A program made the translations under genes and the position numbers. The notes beneath the pieces are model-generated. The model saw nothing but the letters and a program-made list of their open reading frames with translations, was not told the origin of the DNA and did not search any database. Positions 32,405-42,082 of a stretch of 64,000 nucleotides of DNA are shown here, piece by piece. Source of the stretch: Nostoc sp. MG11 (GTDB taxonomy: Bacteria; Cyanobacteriota; Cyanobacteriia; Cyanobacteriales; Nostocaceae); NCBI RefSeq assembly GCF_014904695.1, contig NZ_JACXXN010000013.1, positions 1 through 64,000 of the forward strand. Reading direction: 5' to 3'. The stretch's first letter is position 1; each line of letters starts with the position of its first letter.

Positions 32405-33016
32405 CTATTTGAGATTCAGAAGTTGAAGCAGATTTTGAAGCTTGAAATTATTCCAACTCAAAGCTACTGAAGTTTCAATAGTTAAATCTCCTTGTTTAAG
32501 ATTAGTCATCAAAGCAGAACCATTTTCAAGATTATGGAAAAAAGAATCTAAAAGCTGCAATTGATTTCTAGGAAGAGTATAGTAAACCTTATTATTTTCA
32601 ATTTTAACCTCTTTTGGTAAAGCTCCATTGGGAAGTTTCCCTCCTAAAAATGTTGTCCAACCTGCAATGAGGTAACGGTAAACTATCGATTCAGTCTCAA
32701 ACTGAGGGGATTTCAATAAGCGAAGCTCCCCTTCAAGGCAATTTTCATGAAGAGTTATTTTCTCAGGAGTAAAATGTAATTTCACTTGAATTTTCTTGTA
32801 CTCTATTGTCGCAATAAGTCCCTCTTCAGAGTGTGTTACTAAGCTTTTTAATTGCTCAACTCTAGATTCGGCTTGTTGGCAGAGAAGTAAAACCATTTTT
32901 TTTGTCAAAGTCAACTGTTTAGCTTCTGAGCTAAACATAATGTATTCTTCTAGACTTATTTTTAGAAATTGTCTAGACTCCTGAAACATTGCTGTAACTT
33001 TGTTAAATACACCCAT
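32405..33016 (-). CDS. Hypothetical protein, 203 aa
   Basis: A soluble protein. The first about 75 residues are helical and charged (MFQESRQFLKISLEEYIMFS); the middle is beta-rich (ATIEYKKIQVKLHFTPEKIT, then LEGELRLLKSPQFETES). The end is a helix/loop with ALSWNNFKLQNLLQLLNLK. No signal peptide, metal motif or known family recognised. It stands alone and is more AT-rich than core genes nearby. Confidence 0.65.
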   Translation of the reverse strand: MGVFNKVTAMFQESRQFLKISLEEYIMFSSEAKQLTLTKKMVLLLCQQAESRVEQLKSLVTHSEEGLIATIEYKKIQVKLHFTPEKITLHENCLEGELRLLKSPQFETESIVYRYLIAGWTTFLGGKLPNGALPKEVKIENNKVYYTLPRNQLQLLDSFFHNLENGSALMTNLKQGDLTIETSVALSWNNFKLQNLLQLLNLK

Positions 33017-33317
33017 ATTTAGTTATTTAGAGAAGATAAAATTATTGGAAGCCGAACTGTCCAGGTTGATAGACTTGATAGCACTTATAGGGTTATTATT
33101 TCCATCGGAACAAAAACCGGGATAAACTGCACTACATACATACTGCAAAAAGTATTAACAGCCTAAAATCTTTATTCAATCGTGGATTAGCTACTAGTAA
33201 TGTTAAAAAATCAACTACTAAATCCATCGACACAATCCTTATGAGTAGGCGTTTTGAGATTAACCCGGTTTTTTGTTCATTTGCTACACTTTCCCCTTTT
33301 ACCTCAAGTAGAGAGAA

Positions 33318-33521
33318 CTAGCTGTCATTTTTCTCCTTATCATTATTATTTAGTTCATCTCCAACACTCTCTGCGAGCCAAGTTGCACCAGCCCCAGCAG
33401 CCGTAAGCCCAATAACAGCAACTACCCCTATAGGTGCAGCTATAGCTACAGCACCAACTCCAGCGGCAACTGTTGCAGCTTTTACTACTTTCCCCAAAGT
33501 AATCTTTTCAAGTCCAAACAT
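33318..33521 (-). CDS. Small glycine/alanine-rich hydrophobic protein, 67 aa
   Basis: A likely membrane-inserted peptide: a short lysine-bearing N-terminus, about 35 residues of Ala/Gly/Val (KAATVAAGVGAVAIAAP, then GLTAAGAGATW), and an acidic asparagine-rich tail (ELNNNDKEKNDS). The composition resembles holin-like or bacteriocin-like small proteins, but no further sign supports either. Function unknown. Confidence 0.55.
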   Translation of the reverse strand: MFGLEKITLGKVVKAATVAAGVGAVAIAAPIGVVAVIGLTAAGAGATWLAESVGDELNNNDKEKNDS

Positions 33522-33938
33522 AATGCTGTCCCAAAAATATTTAGGTTTCCATTTATAAGTATTCCCATAAAATTTGGTTGAATTATCATAATCGGACGAC
33601 GATTTTTTGAAGCTGATGCTGAGCCAAGATAGAGATACTGTTAGCGGGTAGTATTACATAGTTTTGAGTTCGGGAGTCAACAAGTTTGAACAAAGACCGA
33701 GCGCAACATTGAGCAGAGACTAGCTAAAAAAGAACGATGGGCTACGCCCCGCCGGAGGCGATCACACTCCATTATGGTATTGTGGTGTAACTTTATCGGA
33801 CACAATCAAGCCACATAAAAATATCAATGTGAAAATGTGGTTTTAACTACGCTATTCCATTTAATTAGTAAGATAAACTTGCCGTATGTATGTCATCAAA
33901 CTACTGACCTTCATTTAGTAATCAAAAAGGCATAAGCA
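33522..33938. other. Spacer with one interspersed repeat fragment
   Basis: About 415 bases between two divergent small genes, so it should carry both promoters. It includes a GC-rich repeat fragment GGGCTACGCCCCGCCGGAGG around 33739-33759. No gene seen. Confidence 0.45.
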
Positions 33939-34163
33939 ATGAGTAAAGAACAAGTCAAAGTAATATTATGGGAAGAAAACCAAAAAGATTTTCTAAAAAA
34001 GTTTTATGATATACAATTTACTCCCAGAATAGGAGAAGAAGTTTACCTAAAAAAGGAGAAATGGAAAGTAACCAGAGTTGAGCACGATTTAGAAGTTAGT
34101 GAGATTAATGTCTACATGGAATTAATCAAAAAAGCCAAGCAAGAGAAATCATCTAATTCATAA
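33939..34163 (+). CDS. Small charged hypothetical protein, 74 aa
   Basis: A lysine/glutamate-rich soluble protein (VKVILWEENQKDFLKKFY, then PRIGEEVYLKKEKWKVTRVE). The pattern suggests a small beta-barrel followed by a helix. The start ATG has a purine-rich leader (GGCATAAGCA). A hairpin at 34193-34215 follows it, consistent with an expressed gene. No family recognised. Confidence 0.6.
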   Translation: MSKEQVKVILWEENQKDFLKKFYDIQFTPRIGEEVYLKKEKWKVTRVEHDLEVSEINVYMELIKKAKQEKSSNS

Positions 34164-34190
34164 ATACAAGTAAATACACTCAACTATTAT

Positions 34191-34218
34191 AAAAGGGAGG
34201 TTATTAGCCTCCCTTAAT
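34191..34218 (+). terminator. Hairpin after the 74-aa gene
   Basis: AAGGGAGG (34193-34200) pairs with CCTCCCTT (34208-34215) around a 7-base loop. The T-tract is weak (TTAATTC), so efficiency as an intrinsic terminator is uncertain. Confidence 0.55.
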
Positions 34219-34429
34219 TCTGAGAATAGATATATTGTCAAGTGTAATTTATAAATCTTTATGCAAGCCGCGATGTCTACGACGGACTAAGCCTACGCAC
34301 AACAACAGTTGCGGCCAAATGGTGACGATCAAACTGTGAAAATACTGCGTCAACTTCCCCATACCCAATCTTGTCTGTGACGATACACTAGAAAAGTAAA
34401 GAAATGTAAACAAAATAAATTTTGCCAAC

Positions 34430-35377
34430 ATGGAAACCGTCACATTGGGACAAAACGGTCCAGCTGTTACACCCCTTTGCATAGGCACTTGGGCTTGGGG
34501 TGATAAACTCTTTTGGAATTATGGCGATGACTATGGTCAAGAAGAGTTACAAGAAGCTTTTACAGCAGCTTTAGAAGCTGGTATTACCTTCTTCGACACT
34601 GCGGAAATTTACGGAATGGGAAAGAGTGAGAAGTTTTTGGGGCAATTCTTGCAAAAGACACAACAACCTGTGCAGATTGCTACAAAATTTGGCCCCCTAC
34701 CGTGGCGATTTACAGGTCAATCGGTTTCCGATGCCTTAACAGAAAGCCTCAAACGCCTTCAATTAGAACGAATTGCCCTGTATCAAGTGCACTGGCCTTT
34801 TGCTTTCCTTTTAAGTCAAGAAACTCTGATGAACGCCTTAGCGGATGAGGTGAAGCGGGGTAGAATTGCCGCAGTAGGTGTAAGTAATTACTCGGCAGAG
34901 CAAATGCGAGACGCGCACCAAATATTGGCAGCCCGTGGAGTGCCTTTAGCCGTAAACCAGGTACGTTACTCTTTAATTACTCGCCAAATTGAAAGTAAAG
35001 GTATTATGGCAACTGCTCGTGAGTTGGGTGTGACTATCTTTGCGTATAGTCCTTTAGCGCAAGGATTACTCACAGGCAAGTACACTATTGATAGTGCGGA
35101 AACTCCCAGTGGTGCTAGAAAAATAGACCCACGCTTTACTAAAGAAGGCTTGCAAAAAATTGCACCAGTAATATCTTTGCTACGCAGTTTGGGAAAAAAA
35201 TATGATCGCACCCCTGCTCAAGTTGCTCTCAACTGGTTAATTGCTCAAGGGAACGTCATTCCCATTGCTGGGGTAAAGACAGCCCAACATGTACGACAAA
35301 ATGCTGGTGCTTTGGGCTGGAGACTAAGCGAAGATGAAATTAAGCAGCTAGAGGAAGTTAGTCGCCCTTGGCTGTAG
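34430..35377 (+). CDS. Aldo/keto reductase
   Basis: A 315-residue (alpha/beta)8-barrel oxidoreductase. The catalytic tetrad is visible as D in FFDTAEIYGMGKSE, Y59 of the same motif, K in IATKFGPL and H in YQVHWPF. The cofactor site near the C-terminus is IPIAGVKTAQHVRQNAGAL. These NADPH-dependent enzymes reduce aldehydes and ketones; the cyanobacterial members mostly detoxify carbonyls. It converges with the Uma2 gene, with 6 bases between the stop codons. Confidence 0.93.
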   Translation: METVTLGQNGPAVTPLCIGTWAWGDKLFWNYGDDYGQEELQEAFTAALEAGITFFDTAEIYGMGKSEKFLGQFLQKTQQPVQIATKFGPLPWRFTGQSVSDALTESLKRLQLERIALYQVHWPFAFLLSQETLMNALADEVKRGRIAAVGVSNYSAEQMRDAHQILAARGVPLAVNQVRYSLITRQIESKGIMATARELGVTIFAYSPLAQGLLTGKYTIDSAETPSGARKIDPRFTKEGLQKIAPVISLLRSLGKKYDRTPAQVALNWLIAQGNVIPIAGVKTAQHVRQNAGALGWRLSEDEIKQLEEVSRPWL

Positions 35378-35383
35378 TATTTC

Positions 35384-35962
35384 TTACTCAAACACAGGGG
35401 GCCACAGTTCTGATACTGTTAGCTCCCAGGCTGGTAATAAGTCTAGTAGTATCAGTTTGTCGTTGTCTTGCAAGACTACTGGTTCTTGGTTAAGCCGATA
35501 AACTGTTAGCGTCAATTTATCAGGGTCAATCAAGATACCAACTGTACATCCAAGTTGTAAAAATAGCTGAATCTTTTCTACTAGTGGTTTGATGCGGTCT
35601 GACTTAGATTTTATTTTTACCATCAAGTCAGGTACTAGCTCTACAAAATCTCGCTGGCTTTTCTTGAGTCTATCAGCACGAACAAAAGACACATCGGGAG
35701 CGCGGAGATTTCGTTTTTCGTTATCAGTTTCTTTGCCGTTTTCAGTTTCTAATGTAGGCAAAATAAAACCAGCGCTAGAACCAGTTACCCGTCCCAGCCG
35801 CTGTGGACGCACATAGTTGCCGAGCAATCTAATTAACTCAGCACCTATTTCCTCTGACTCATAATCTGATGGCCCCATAATAAGTATATTTCCGTCTACT
35901 AGCTCTATCTGCCATTCAGGATGCTCTGCTTGTAGTTGTTCTAAGTCTGTAATGGTGAACAT
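35384..35962 (-). CDS. Uma2 family (DUF820) putative endonuclease
   Basis: About 193 residues from the ATG at 35962 (FTITDLEQLQAEHPEWQIEL is the usual N-terminus; an upstream in-frame ATG at 36073 only adds an unrelated leader). Fold blocks: IELVDGNILIMGPSDYESEE, later LRAPDVSFVRADRL, LVPDLMVKIKSKSDRI. These supply the D/E-x-K residues of the restriction-endonuclease-like family that is highly expanded in cyanobacteria. The usual EV-K-SPSD motif appears here as KIKSKSD. Role unknown. Confidence 0.85.
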   Translation of the reverse strand: MFTITDLEQLQAEHPEWQIELVDGNILIMGPSDYESEEIGAELIRLLGNYVRPQRLGRVTGSSAGFILPTLETENGKETDNEKRNLRAPDVSFVRADRLKKSQRDFVELVPDLMVKIKSKSDRIKPLVEKIQLFLQLGCTVGILIDPDKLTLTVYRLNQEPVVLQDNDKLILLDLLPAWELTVSELWPPVFE

Positions 35963-36059
35963 AAGACCCCGGAAAATATATTTTTTATTATGTTCCTGCA
36001 AACTAACAGAAGAAATTAGCCGTCCTTTGGTGCAAGTCATTAGTCCTTTGTCCTTGTTT

Positions 36060-36100
36060 CTCACTAATGACAAATGACTAATGACAAGTGACTAATGACT
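36060..36100. repeat. Heptamer short tandem repeat (TGACTAA type)
   Basis: A run of TGACAAA / TGACTAA heptamers (CTAATGACAAATGACTAA) sits in the gap between the helicase stop and the Uma2 gene. Repeats of this sort are a hallmark of filamentous cyanobacteria. Confidence 0.75.
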
Positions 36101-37643
36101 AAGAAGCCGATTCCCTAGCTGTATGTGAACCTAGTTTTTTATTCGTAGGCGACACAGAAGACTCACGGCTGGTTGTCCGCAGCTTGGGCTTGGGAGTGCC
36201 ATGTCTTTCTTCTTCACCATTACTGCTATCCGATTTGCTCCAAGAGGAGCGAGTGCGATCGCCAGAAGATTCACGACGTTTGTTAAGTCTGGGTTTGGGA
36301 GTAGGGCCGTTGTCTTCTTGGGGAATTTCTACATCTGATTGCAGCCAAGCGGGGCGAGTTTGATCGTAAGCGATTTGCAATGCAGCTGCGGCGATCGCCT
36401 GAGCATCATATTCTTCAATCAGTTCGCTAACTATCGGCAAAAATGAAGCCAAACGCTCACCTGTCAAAGCTTCTCGCACTTGTTCTTGCAATTTCAGGAT
36501 GTGACGCGCTTCAATCTGTGCCCGCGTCGGAATCGATAGCAATTGCCAACTTTGGCGGTTATGGCGTTCAAATGTCTGTTGCTTGCGCCGCTCAAATGGC
36601 TGTACTAAAGAAATTGCTGTTCCTTCTTTCCCAGCTCGACCAGTACGACCAATACGGTGGACGTAGGTTTCCACGCTATCGGGTAAGTCGTAGTTGATCA
36701 CATGCGACAGTTGATCGACATCCAATCCCCGTGCTGCAATATCAGTTGCTACCACCCAGCGCACTTGGCGATTGCGGAATCGGCTCAATAACCGCTCCCG
36801 TGCTTGCTGCGATAAGTCGCCGTGGTATTCATCGACACTGTGACCAGCTGCTTGCAGTTGATTGGTGAGTTCTGCGGCTGTGCGTCTGGTACGAACAAAG
36901 ATTAAAGCTGTTTCTGGGTCTTCCATTTCCAGAATCGGCTGTAAAGCTTTGGCTTTTGTCCAGTGGCGGGGAATCAGGTAAGCTACCTGATTGATTTTGT
37001 TGGGAGCGGCTTTTGGCTGCTCAACGGTAACTGTTGCAGGCGATCGCAAAAACTTATTCACCAACATGCGAATCGATGGTGGCATTGTTGCCGAAAATAA
37101 AGCTGTTTGGCGATCTACGGGTGCTTGGGAAAGAATTTTCACCACATCGTCGATAAAGCCCATGCTCAACATTTCATCGGCTTCATCCAACACAAACCAC
37201 TTCACTTGATCGAGCTTTAAACAACCGCGATCCAGCAAGTCAATTACTCGTCCTGGCGTACCTACTACCATGTGAACGCCACGTTTAAGTTGTAAAATTT
37301 GGCGGTCAATTGATTGACCACCGTAGATTGCTAACACCCGCAATCCTTCATTGCCAATAAACTGCTCAATAGCATCGTGAACTTGCATTGCTAATTCACG
37401 AGTTGGTGTTAAAACTATGGCTTGTACGGCTCTTTGATTAATATCCAGCCGCTCTAAAATTGGCAGTGAAAATGCTGCTGTTTTACCTGTTCCAGTTTGA
37501 GATTGACCCACTACATCACGACCCGCCAGCAGTTGGGGAATGGCTTGCACTTGAATGTTAGTTGGTTCGGTAAAGCCGATTTTTTCTAGTTGCTCGACGC
37601 GTTCTTGGGAAATACCTAATTCTTGAAACGAAAGATTCATCAA
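36099..37643 (-). CDS. DEAD-box RNA helicase
   Basis: A 514-residue helicase. The Q motif region is PTNIQVQAIP (near 27-36), motif I SQTGTGKT (48-55), motif II VLDEADEM, motif III FSATMP, and motif VI HRIGRTGRAG. The core is followed by a C-terminal domain of about 150 residues ending in a basic, serine-rich tail (KPRLNKRRESSGDRTRSSWS), typical of cyanobacterial CrhB/CrhR-like enzymes that unwind mRNA in cold or redox stress. Which paralogue this is cannot be settled here. It is followed upstream by the rimO gene with 97 bases between. Confidence 0.93.
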   Translation of the reverse strand: MMNLSFQELGISQERVEQLEKIGFTEPTNIQVQAIPQLLAGRDVVGQSQTGTGKTAAFSLPILERLDINQRAVQAIVLTPTRELAMQVHDAIEQFIGNEGLRVLAIYGGQSIDRQILQLKRGVHMVVGTPGRVIDLLDRGCLKLDQVKWFVLDEADEMLSMGFIDDVVKILSQAPVDRQTALFSATMPPSIRMLVNKFLRSPATVTVEQPKAAPNKINQVAYLIPRHWTKAKALQPILEMEDPETALIFVRTRRTAAELTNQLQAAGHSVDEYHGDLSQQARERLLSRFRNRQVRWVVATDIAARGLDVDQLSHVINYDLPDSVETYVHRIGRTGRAGKEGTAISLVQPFERRKQQTFERHNRQSWQLLSIPTRAQIEARHILKLQEQVREALTGERLASFLPIVSELIEEYDAQAIAAAALQIAYDQTRPAWLQSDVEIPQEDNGPTPKPRLNKRRESSGDRTRSSWSKSDSSNGEEERHGTPKPKLRTTSRESSVSPTNKKLGSHTARESAS

Positions 37644-37740
37644 CTCTCCTAAGATTTTATTTTGGATTTTTTGGATTAGTCGTTAATCATTAGTCTTTGA
37701 TTATTGCTTATTGGTCATTTAACAAAGGACAAATGACGAC

Positions 37741-39060
37741 TTAGTTATTGACAACTTGACCATAGAGATCGTATGTATCGGCGTGGTGGATCGCTACTGG
37801 CACGATCGCTCCTAACTTTGCTGTGCCTTTAACATAAACTTGACCATCGACCTCTGGAGAAAATCTACCTGAACGACCGATTAATTCACCACTTTCAGGA
37901 TTTTCTTGCTCAATCAGGACATCAACAATTTTGCCTACTTCCTGTTGATTCTTCTTTTGAGAAATCGGTTGCTGGAGTTCCATCAGCTGGTATCGGCGGT
38001 CGTCCATCACTTCTTGAGGTAGCTGATTCGGTAGCTTATAAGCGGGGGTTCCCTCCTCAGGCGAAAAAGTGAAGACACCAACATGGTCAAATTCATGCTG
38101 CTGGACGAACTCTAATAGATGCTCGAAATGCTCTGTTGTTTCTCCTGGAAAGCCAACAATAAATGTTGTTCGTAGCACCGCTGATGGTAGCGCCGTTTTG
38201 ATGCGATCTATAATCCCATCATTTACACGTCCTTGCCAGGGACGGTTCATAGCGCGAAGAATTTCCAGGTGAGAATGTTGTAAGGGCAAATCCAAGTAGG
38301 GCAAGACGTTGGGTGTTTCTTGGATTGCCGCTATGACATCTGGAGTCAGTCCAGTGGGATAAGCGTAGTGCATTCTGATCCACGGTACATCTACTTTGCC
38401 CAAAGCGCGAAGTAATTCAGCTAACTTTGGCTTACCGTAAATATCCAGACCGTAGTTAGTGGTGATTTGGGAAATTAGAATAATTTCCTGCACCCCTTGA
38501 CTAACTAGTTGCTCGGCTTCCGCAACAATAGATTCAATAGTACGCGATCGCTGGTTTCCTCGTAGATAAGGAATAATACAAAACGCACAACGATAATCAC
38601 ATCCTTCGGCAACTCGCAGGTAAGCTACACCTTCGGTTGTAGTACGATAGCGTGGTGTAGTCTCGTCGGCAATGTAGGTTGGTTCGATACTAACCTGTTT
38701 GACCCGCTCGCCTTGTTCCACCCGCTCAATTACATTTACAATTTTGTGATAGTCGCCTGTACCTACCACGGCTACTGCTTCTGGCAACTCATCCAATAAT
38801 TGTTCTTGGAAGTGTTGCGCCATGCAGCCAGTGATTACGATTTTTTTGTCTGCCTCTGCCAGCTCCACCAAAGTTCTAACAGATTCTTCTCTTGCTGCTT
38901 CGATAAAACTACAGGTATTAACAATAACGTAATCTGCTAATTCTTCATTTGTATCTACACCGTAGCCTGCTTGTACCAGCAGTCCTAACATATGTTCTGT
39001 ATCAATTCGATTTTTCTCGCAGCCTAGGTGAGAAATTGCAATTGTTGGCTTATCACCCAT
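37741..39060 (-). CDS. rimO: Ribosomal protein S12 methylthiotransferase RimO
   Basis: A 439-residue radical SAM methylthiotransferase. The auxiliary cluster cysteines are C14 (ISHLGCEKN), C50 (VNTCSF) and C79 (VITGCMAQ). The radical-SAM cluster is C154-DYR-C158-AF-C161. The TRAM domain is at the C-terminus ([20 protein letters not shown]). The HLGCEKN start distinguishes RimO from MiaB. It adds a methylthio group to Asp88 of ribosomal protein S12. Confidence 0.95.
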   Translation of the reverse strand: MGDKPTIAISHLGCEKNRIDTEHMLGLLVQAGYGVDTNEELADYVIVNTCSFIEAAREESVRTLVELAEADKKIVITGCMAQHFQEQLLDELPEAVAVVGTGDYHKIVNVIERVEQGERVKQVSIEPTYIADETTPRYRTTTEGVAYLRVAEGCDYRCAFCIIPYLRGNQRSRTIESIVAEAEQLVSQGVQEIILISQITTNYGLDIYGKPKLAELLRALGKVDVPWIRMHYAYPTGLTPDVIAAIQETPNVLPYLDLPLQHSHLEILRAMNRPWQGRVNDGIIDRIKTALPSAVLRTTFIVGFPGETTEHFEHLLEFVQQHEFDHVGVFTFSPEEGTPAYKLPNQLPQEVMDDRRYQLMELQQPISQKKNQQEVGKIVDVLIEQENPESGELIGRSGRFSPEVDGQVYVKGTAKLGAIVPVAIHHADTYDLYGQVVNN

Positions 39061-39672
39061 ATTTTGAAAAAATCTTCAGTTTTCTTTTCTTGTAATCAAA
39101 CATTCAAGCACTAGCTCCGCTGTTTTACTATCAGCATCTTTATGAGGACAATGCAGTAGTAGATTACCACTGTCATCAACTGTCTGTGGACTAATGACCC
39201 TATCAATATATAGAAATAGAGGTCATGTTATGATATTCTTATCAATCTGTTCCCCAGGGTAAAATGAAGTGTCTTTGGGTACATTTGACACTTGTAATCT
39301 TTTTTAACAATTCGCCTGTTGGTACTTTATATTACCGCAGCGTGTGCGTTGTTAATTTACCCATCGGGAAGCCGCCCAAAGGGCTTGTTGTGAGAAGTCG
39401 CTACCCTCAGGGAAATCGCGCTCTTTGCGAGACGCTCTGTGAACGCGACTACGCCTAATAAAGCAGTAATGTTACCCTGGCGATTGGCTGAACCCAACTA
39501 CAAATATGTGGGTGAGACGCCTAAACCACGGAAAGCTGCCTCGCGTCTTGTGAGTGGCAAACTCCTCTTGTTAGCCAGGTTTTATCTTAACATATCTTAT
39601 GGGAGGTTTGACTTCAATTTCCGTCTTAGGATGGAGGCAGTAAACCGACCGTCAGAAAACACATTTGACTAG

Positions 39673-39716
39673 TTAGTTAAAAGTCAAGAGTCAATGGTCA
39701 AAAGTCAAGAGTCAAG
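39673..39716. repeat. Heptamer-type tandem repeats
   Basis: Degenerate copies of AAGTCAAGAGTCAATGGTCA (AAAGTCA/AGAGTCA units), reappearing at about 39935-39960. Confidence 0.65.
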
Positions 39717-39808
39717 GGGAGCCAGCGCTGTGGTGAGGCAGTCCGGTCTTGGGGGTTTCCACGCCAGTTGCTTCAAGTCGGCAGAGCCGCCCAACGCACT
39801 GGCTCCCC
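39716..39808. repeat. 93-bp interspersed inverted-repeat element
   Basis: Ends GGGGAGCCAG (39716-39725) and CTGGCTCCCC (39799-39808) are perfect inverted repeats. The interior has CCAGTTGCTT and AACGCACTGGCTC, both of which occur in the 92-bp insertion inside nadB (47844-47935), so the two are probably related elements. Confidence 0.7.
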
Positions 39809-40090
39809 AGGAGGAACTGCCGTTAGCGCAGCGGTAGCGACGTAGGAGCGTCAAGGGTTTCCCGCGCCACTTGCCACAACGGGGGGAACCCCCGCAAGGC
39901 AGTGGCTTGATTTGAGGCGACTGGCGTTCAAAAATCCAGAGTCAATGGTCAAAAGCTCTTGGACTCTAGACTTTTGAACGCTAGATGCTAAGAAAGCGGG
40001 AACGCTAAAAGCGAACAAGTTGAGCCAATGTACTGGCCCCTCTAGACTTTTAATTTTGGACTCTGGACTCCGCGAGGCGGATTTAAAGAC

Positions 40091-40936
40091 GTGGACTTAT
40101 ATCAGCTATTTAAAACTCACTCACCAATAATTGGCGTGGTTCACCTGCTACCACTGCCTACTTCACCTCGTTGGGGAGGTAGCTTAAAAGCGGTAATCGA
40201 CCGCGCCGAACAAGAAGCTACAGCCCTGGCTAGCGGAGGGGTTGATGGGATAATTGTGGAGAATTTTTTTGACGCGCCGTTTACCAAAAATCAAGTTGAT
40301 CCAGCAGTTGTGAGTGCCATGACTGTGGTGGTACAGCGGATACAGAATTTACTGACATTGCCTGTGGGCTTAAATGTTTTGCGAAACGACGCCAAAAGTG
40401 CGATGGCGATCGCTAGCTGTGTGCGATCGCAATTTATCCGCGTTAATGTTCTCACAGGGGTGATGGCAACCGACCAGGGATTAATTGAAGGAGAAGCTTA
40501 TCAATTACTCCGCTATCGCAGAGAGTTAGGTTGTGATGTCAAAATCCTAGCCGATGTATTGGTGAAGCACGCCCGTCCTTTAAGTTCTCCAAATCTCACA
40601 GTTGCCGTGAAAGACACAATTGAAAGGGGATTAGCAGATGGGGTAATTTTGTCTGGCTGGGCTACTGGTAGCCCTCCTAACTTAGAAGATTTGGAACTGG
40701 CTTGTGGTGCATCAGGTGGCACACCAGTGTTCATCGGTAGTGGGGCTAATTGGGAAAATATTGATACACTGATGCAGGGAGCAGATGGTGTAATTGTTTC
40801 CAGTTCCCTGAAACGCCACGGACGAATTGAGCAACCAATCGATCCAATTCGCGTCAGTCAATTTGTGGAAGCCGCACGTCGGAGTTGGAACTCCAAAGGT
40901 GAAAGCAAATCGATTTCCTCAGTGAAGCTACATTAA
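40091..40936 (+). CDS. btpA: BtpA family protein (photosystem I biogenesis)
   Basis: A 281-residue TIM-barrel-like protein of the BtpA/SgcQ family. Family blocks are GVVHLLPLPTSPRWGGS, GVDGIIVENFFDAPF, GLNVLRNDAKSAMAIA, KILADVLVKHARPL and PVFIGSGANWENIDTL. In Synechocystis BtpA is a peripheral thylakoid protein needed for stable photosystem I accumulation at low temperature. The GTG at 40091 gives the family N-terminus. Confidence 0.92.
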   Translation: MDLYQLFKTHSPIIGVVHLLPLPTSPRWGGSLKAVIDRAEQEATALASGGVDGIIVENFFDAPFTKNQVDPAVVSAMTVVVQRIQNLLTLPVGLNVLRNDAKSAMAIASCVRSQFIRVNVLTGVMATDQGLIEGEAYQLLRYRRELGCDVKILADVLVKHARPLSSPNLTVAVKDTIERGLADGVILSGWATGSPPNLEDLELACGASGGTPVFIGSGANWENIDTLMQGADGVIVSSSLKRHGRIEQPIDPIRVSQFVEAARRSWNSKGESKSISSVKLH

Positions 40937-40939
40937 GTA

Positions 40940-41042
40940 CTGGGGACTGGTGACTGGTGACTGGGGACTGGGGAAGAGTTTTCTAATCCCTAATCCCTAA
41001 TTCTCAACCTCCAATTCTCAATACCCAATACCCAATGCCCAT
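40940..41042. repeat. Short tandem heptamer and octamer repeats
   Basis: GACTGGTGACTGGTGACTGG around 40946-40965, followed by CTAATCCCTAATCCC and CCCAATACCCAATGCCC units down to the VKOR start. These fill the whole gap between btpA and the VKOR gene. Confidence 0.7.
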
Positions 41043-41058
41043 TAAGCAATAGCAGTTT

Positions 41059-42045
41059 ATGATTCGCCGCCGTTCTACCCCTTGGATTCATAAATGGTCG
41101 CGCCCATTGATGGGGGCGATCGCTGGATGTGGTGCCCTAACAACAGGTTATATCACCATAGAAAAGTTAACAGGAGGCAGTGCAGCTTGTCTGGCACAAG
41201 CTGGGGCCAAGGGCTGTAATGATGTACTCTCCAGTCCTTGGGCAACGGTTTTTGGTCAGCCATTAGCCTTGTTTGGGTTTTTAGCGTACACCAGCATGAT
41301 GATATTTGCTTTGGCTCCCTTAGCAATTAAACCAGCTGAAAATAAGGAGAAGCGTCAACAGCTAGAAAACTGGACATGGTTGCTGCTATTGGTGGGAGCG
41401 ATCGCAATGTCTATTTTCAGCAGCTACTTAATGTACCTGCTAGCATTCCAAATCAAAGCCTTCTGTCTTTACTGTATCGCCTCAGCTTTGTTCTCTCTCA
41501 GCCTTTTGGTACTGACGATTATCGGTCGTGATTGGGAGGATATTGGGCAAATCTTCTTTACCGCCATCATTGTCGGGATGATCACGCTGATTGGCACTTT
41601 ATGGGTCTTTTCTGGCGTGAATCAACAAGTTGTTACACCCGCAACACCTGGACAACCTGTAAAAATTTCCTTTACTCCGCAAGTACAGCCTAACCCAGAA
41701 TTCGGTTGGGAAATTACTACCGCCTCTGGTGAGGCAGAAATCTCTCTAGCGCGCCACTTGGCCAAGATAGGCGCTAAAGAATACAGTGCTTATTGGTGTC
41801 CTCATTGCCACGAACAAAAGCTGCTTTTTGGTAAAGAAGCCGAACAAATAATCGACGAAAATATTAAAGTAGAGTGTGCTGCCGATAGCCCAAAAGCTCA
41901 ACCAGAACTATGTAAAGCCGCAAAAATTGAAGGCTTCCCCACTTGGATAATCAACGGTCAAAGCTATAACGGAGTGCAAAACTTGGAGGAACTGGCCAGA
42001 GTTTCTGGTTATACAGGTTCTCGTAACTTCAAGTATTTCAAGTAG
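41059..42045 (+). CDS. Vitamin K epoxide reductase-thioredoxin-like fusion
   Basis: A 328-residue membrane oxidoreductase. The VKOR core has four or five membrane segments, the loop cysteines C44 and C53 (AACLAQAGAKGC) and the active CLYC at C136/C139. After a linker rich in proline and threonine comes a periplasmic or lumenal thioredoxin-like domain with W246-CPHC and a second cysteine pair (KVECAAD…ELCKAAK). In cyanobacteria the protein forms disulfides in exported or lumenal proteins, passing electrons to quinone. It follows btpA on the same strand. Confidence 0.93.
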   Translation: MIRRRSTPWIHKWSRPLMGAIAGCGALTTGYITIEKLTGGSAACLAQAGAKGCNDVLSSPWATVFGQPLALFGFLAYTSMMIFALAPLAIKPAENKEKRQQLENWTWLLLLVGAIAMSIFSSYLMYLLAFQIKAFCLYCIASALFSLSLLVLTIIGRDWEDIGQIFFTAIIVGMITLIGTLWVFSGVNQQVVTPATPGQPVKISFTPQVQPNPEFGWEITTASGEAEISLARHLAKIGAKEYSAYWCPHCHEQKLLFGKEAEQIIDENIKVECAADSPKAQPELCKAAKIEGFPTWIINGQSYNGVQNLEELARVSGYTGSRNFKYFK

Positions 42046-42082
42046 TTGTCCTAAAAAAGCTTTTTTGTAACAACTTGGATTT
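42040..42082 (+). terminator. Terminator-like palindrome after the VKOR gene
   Basis: The stop codon lies next to AGTTGT…ACAACT flanking the perfect 14-base palindrome AAAAAAGCTTTTTT. This could form a hairpin, but the stem is AT-rich. Confidence 0.35.

Larger units (their letters stand above)
39061..40090. other. Repeat-rich intergenic spacer (rimO to btpA)
   Basis: About 1 kb without a credible gene. It holds GC-rich interspersed repeat sequence around 39340-39460, heptamer repeats at about 39673-39716, a 93-bp inverted-repeat element (39716-39808) and palindromic repeats at 39830-39920. Short open frames through it are repeat-derived. Confidence 0.75.

Noticed and set aside
39264-39672. 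Two short plus-strand open frames
   Set aside because: They pass through interspersed repeats and heptamer runs; composition is repeat-derived.
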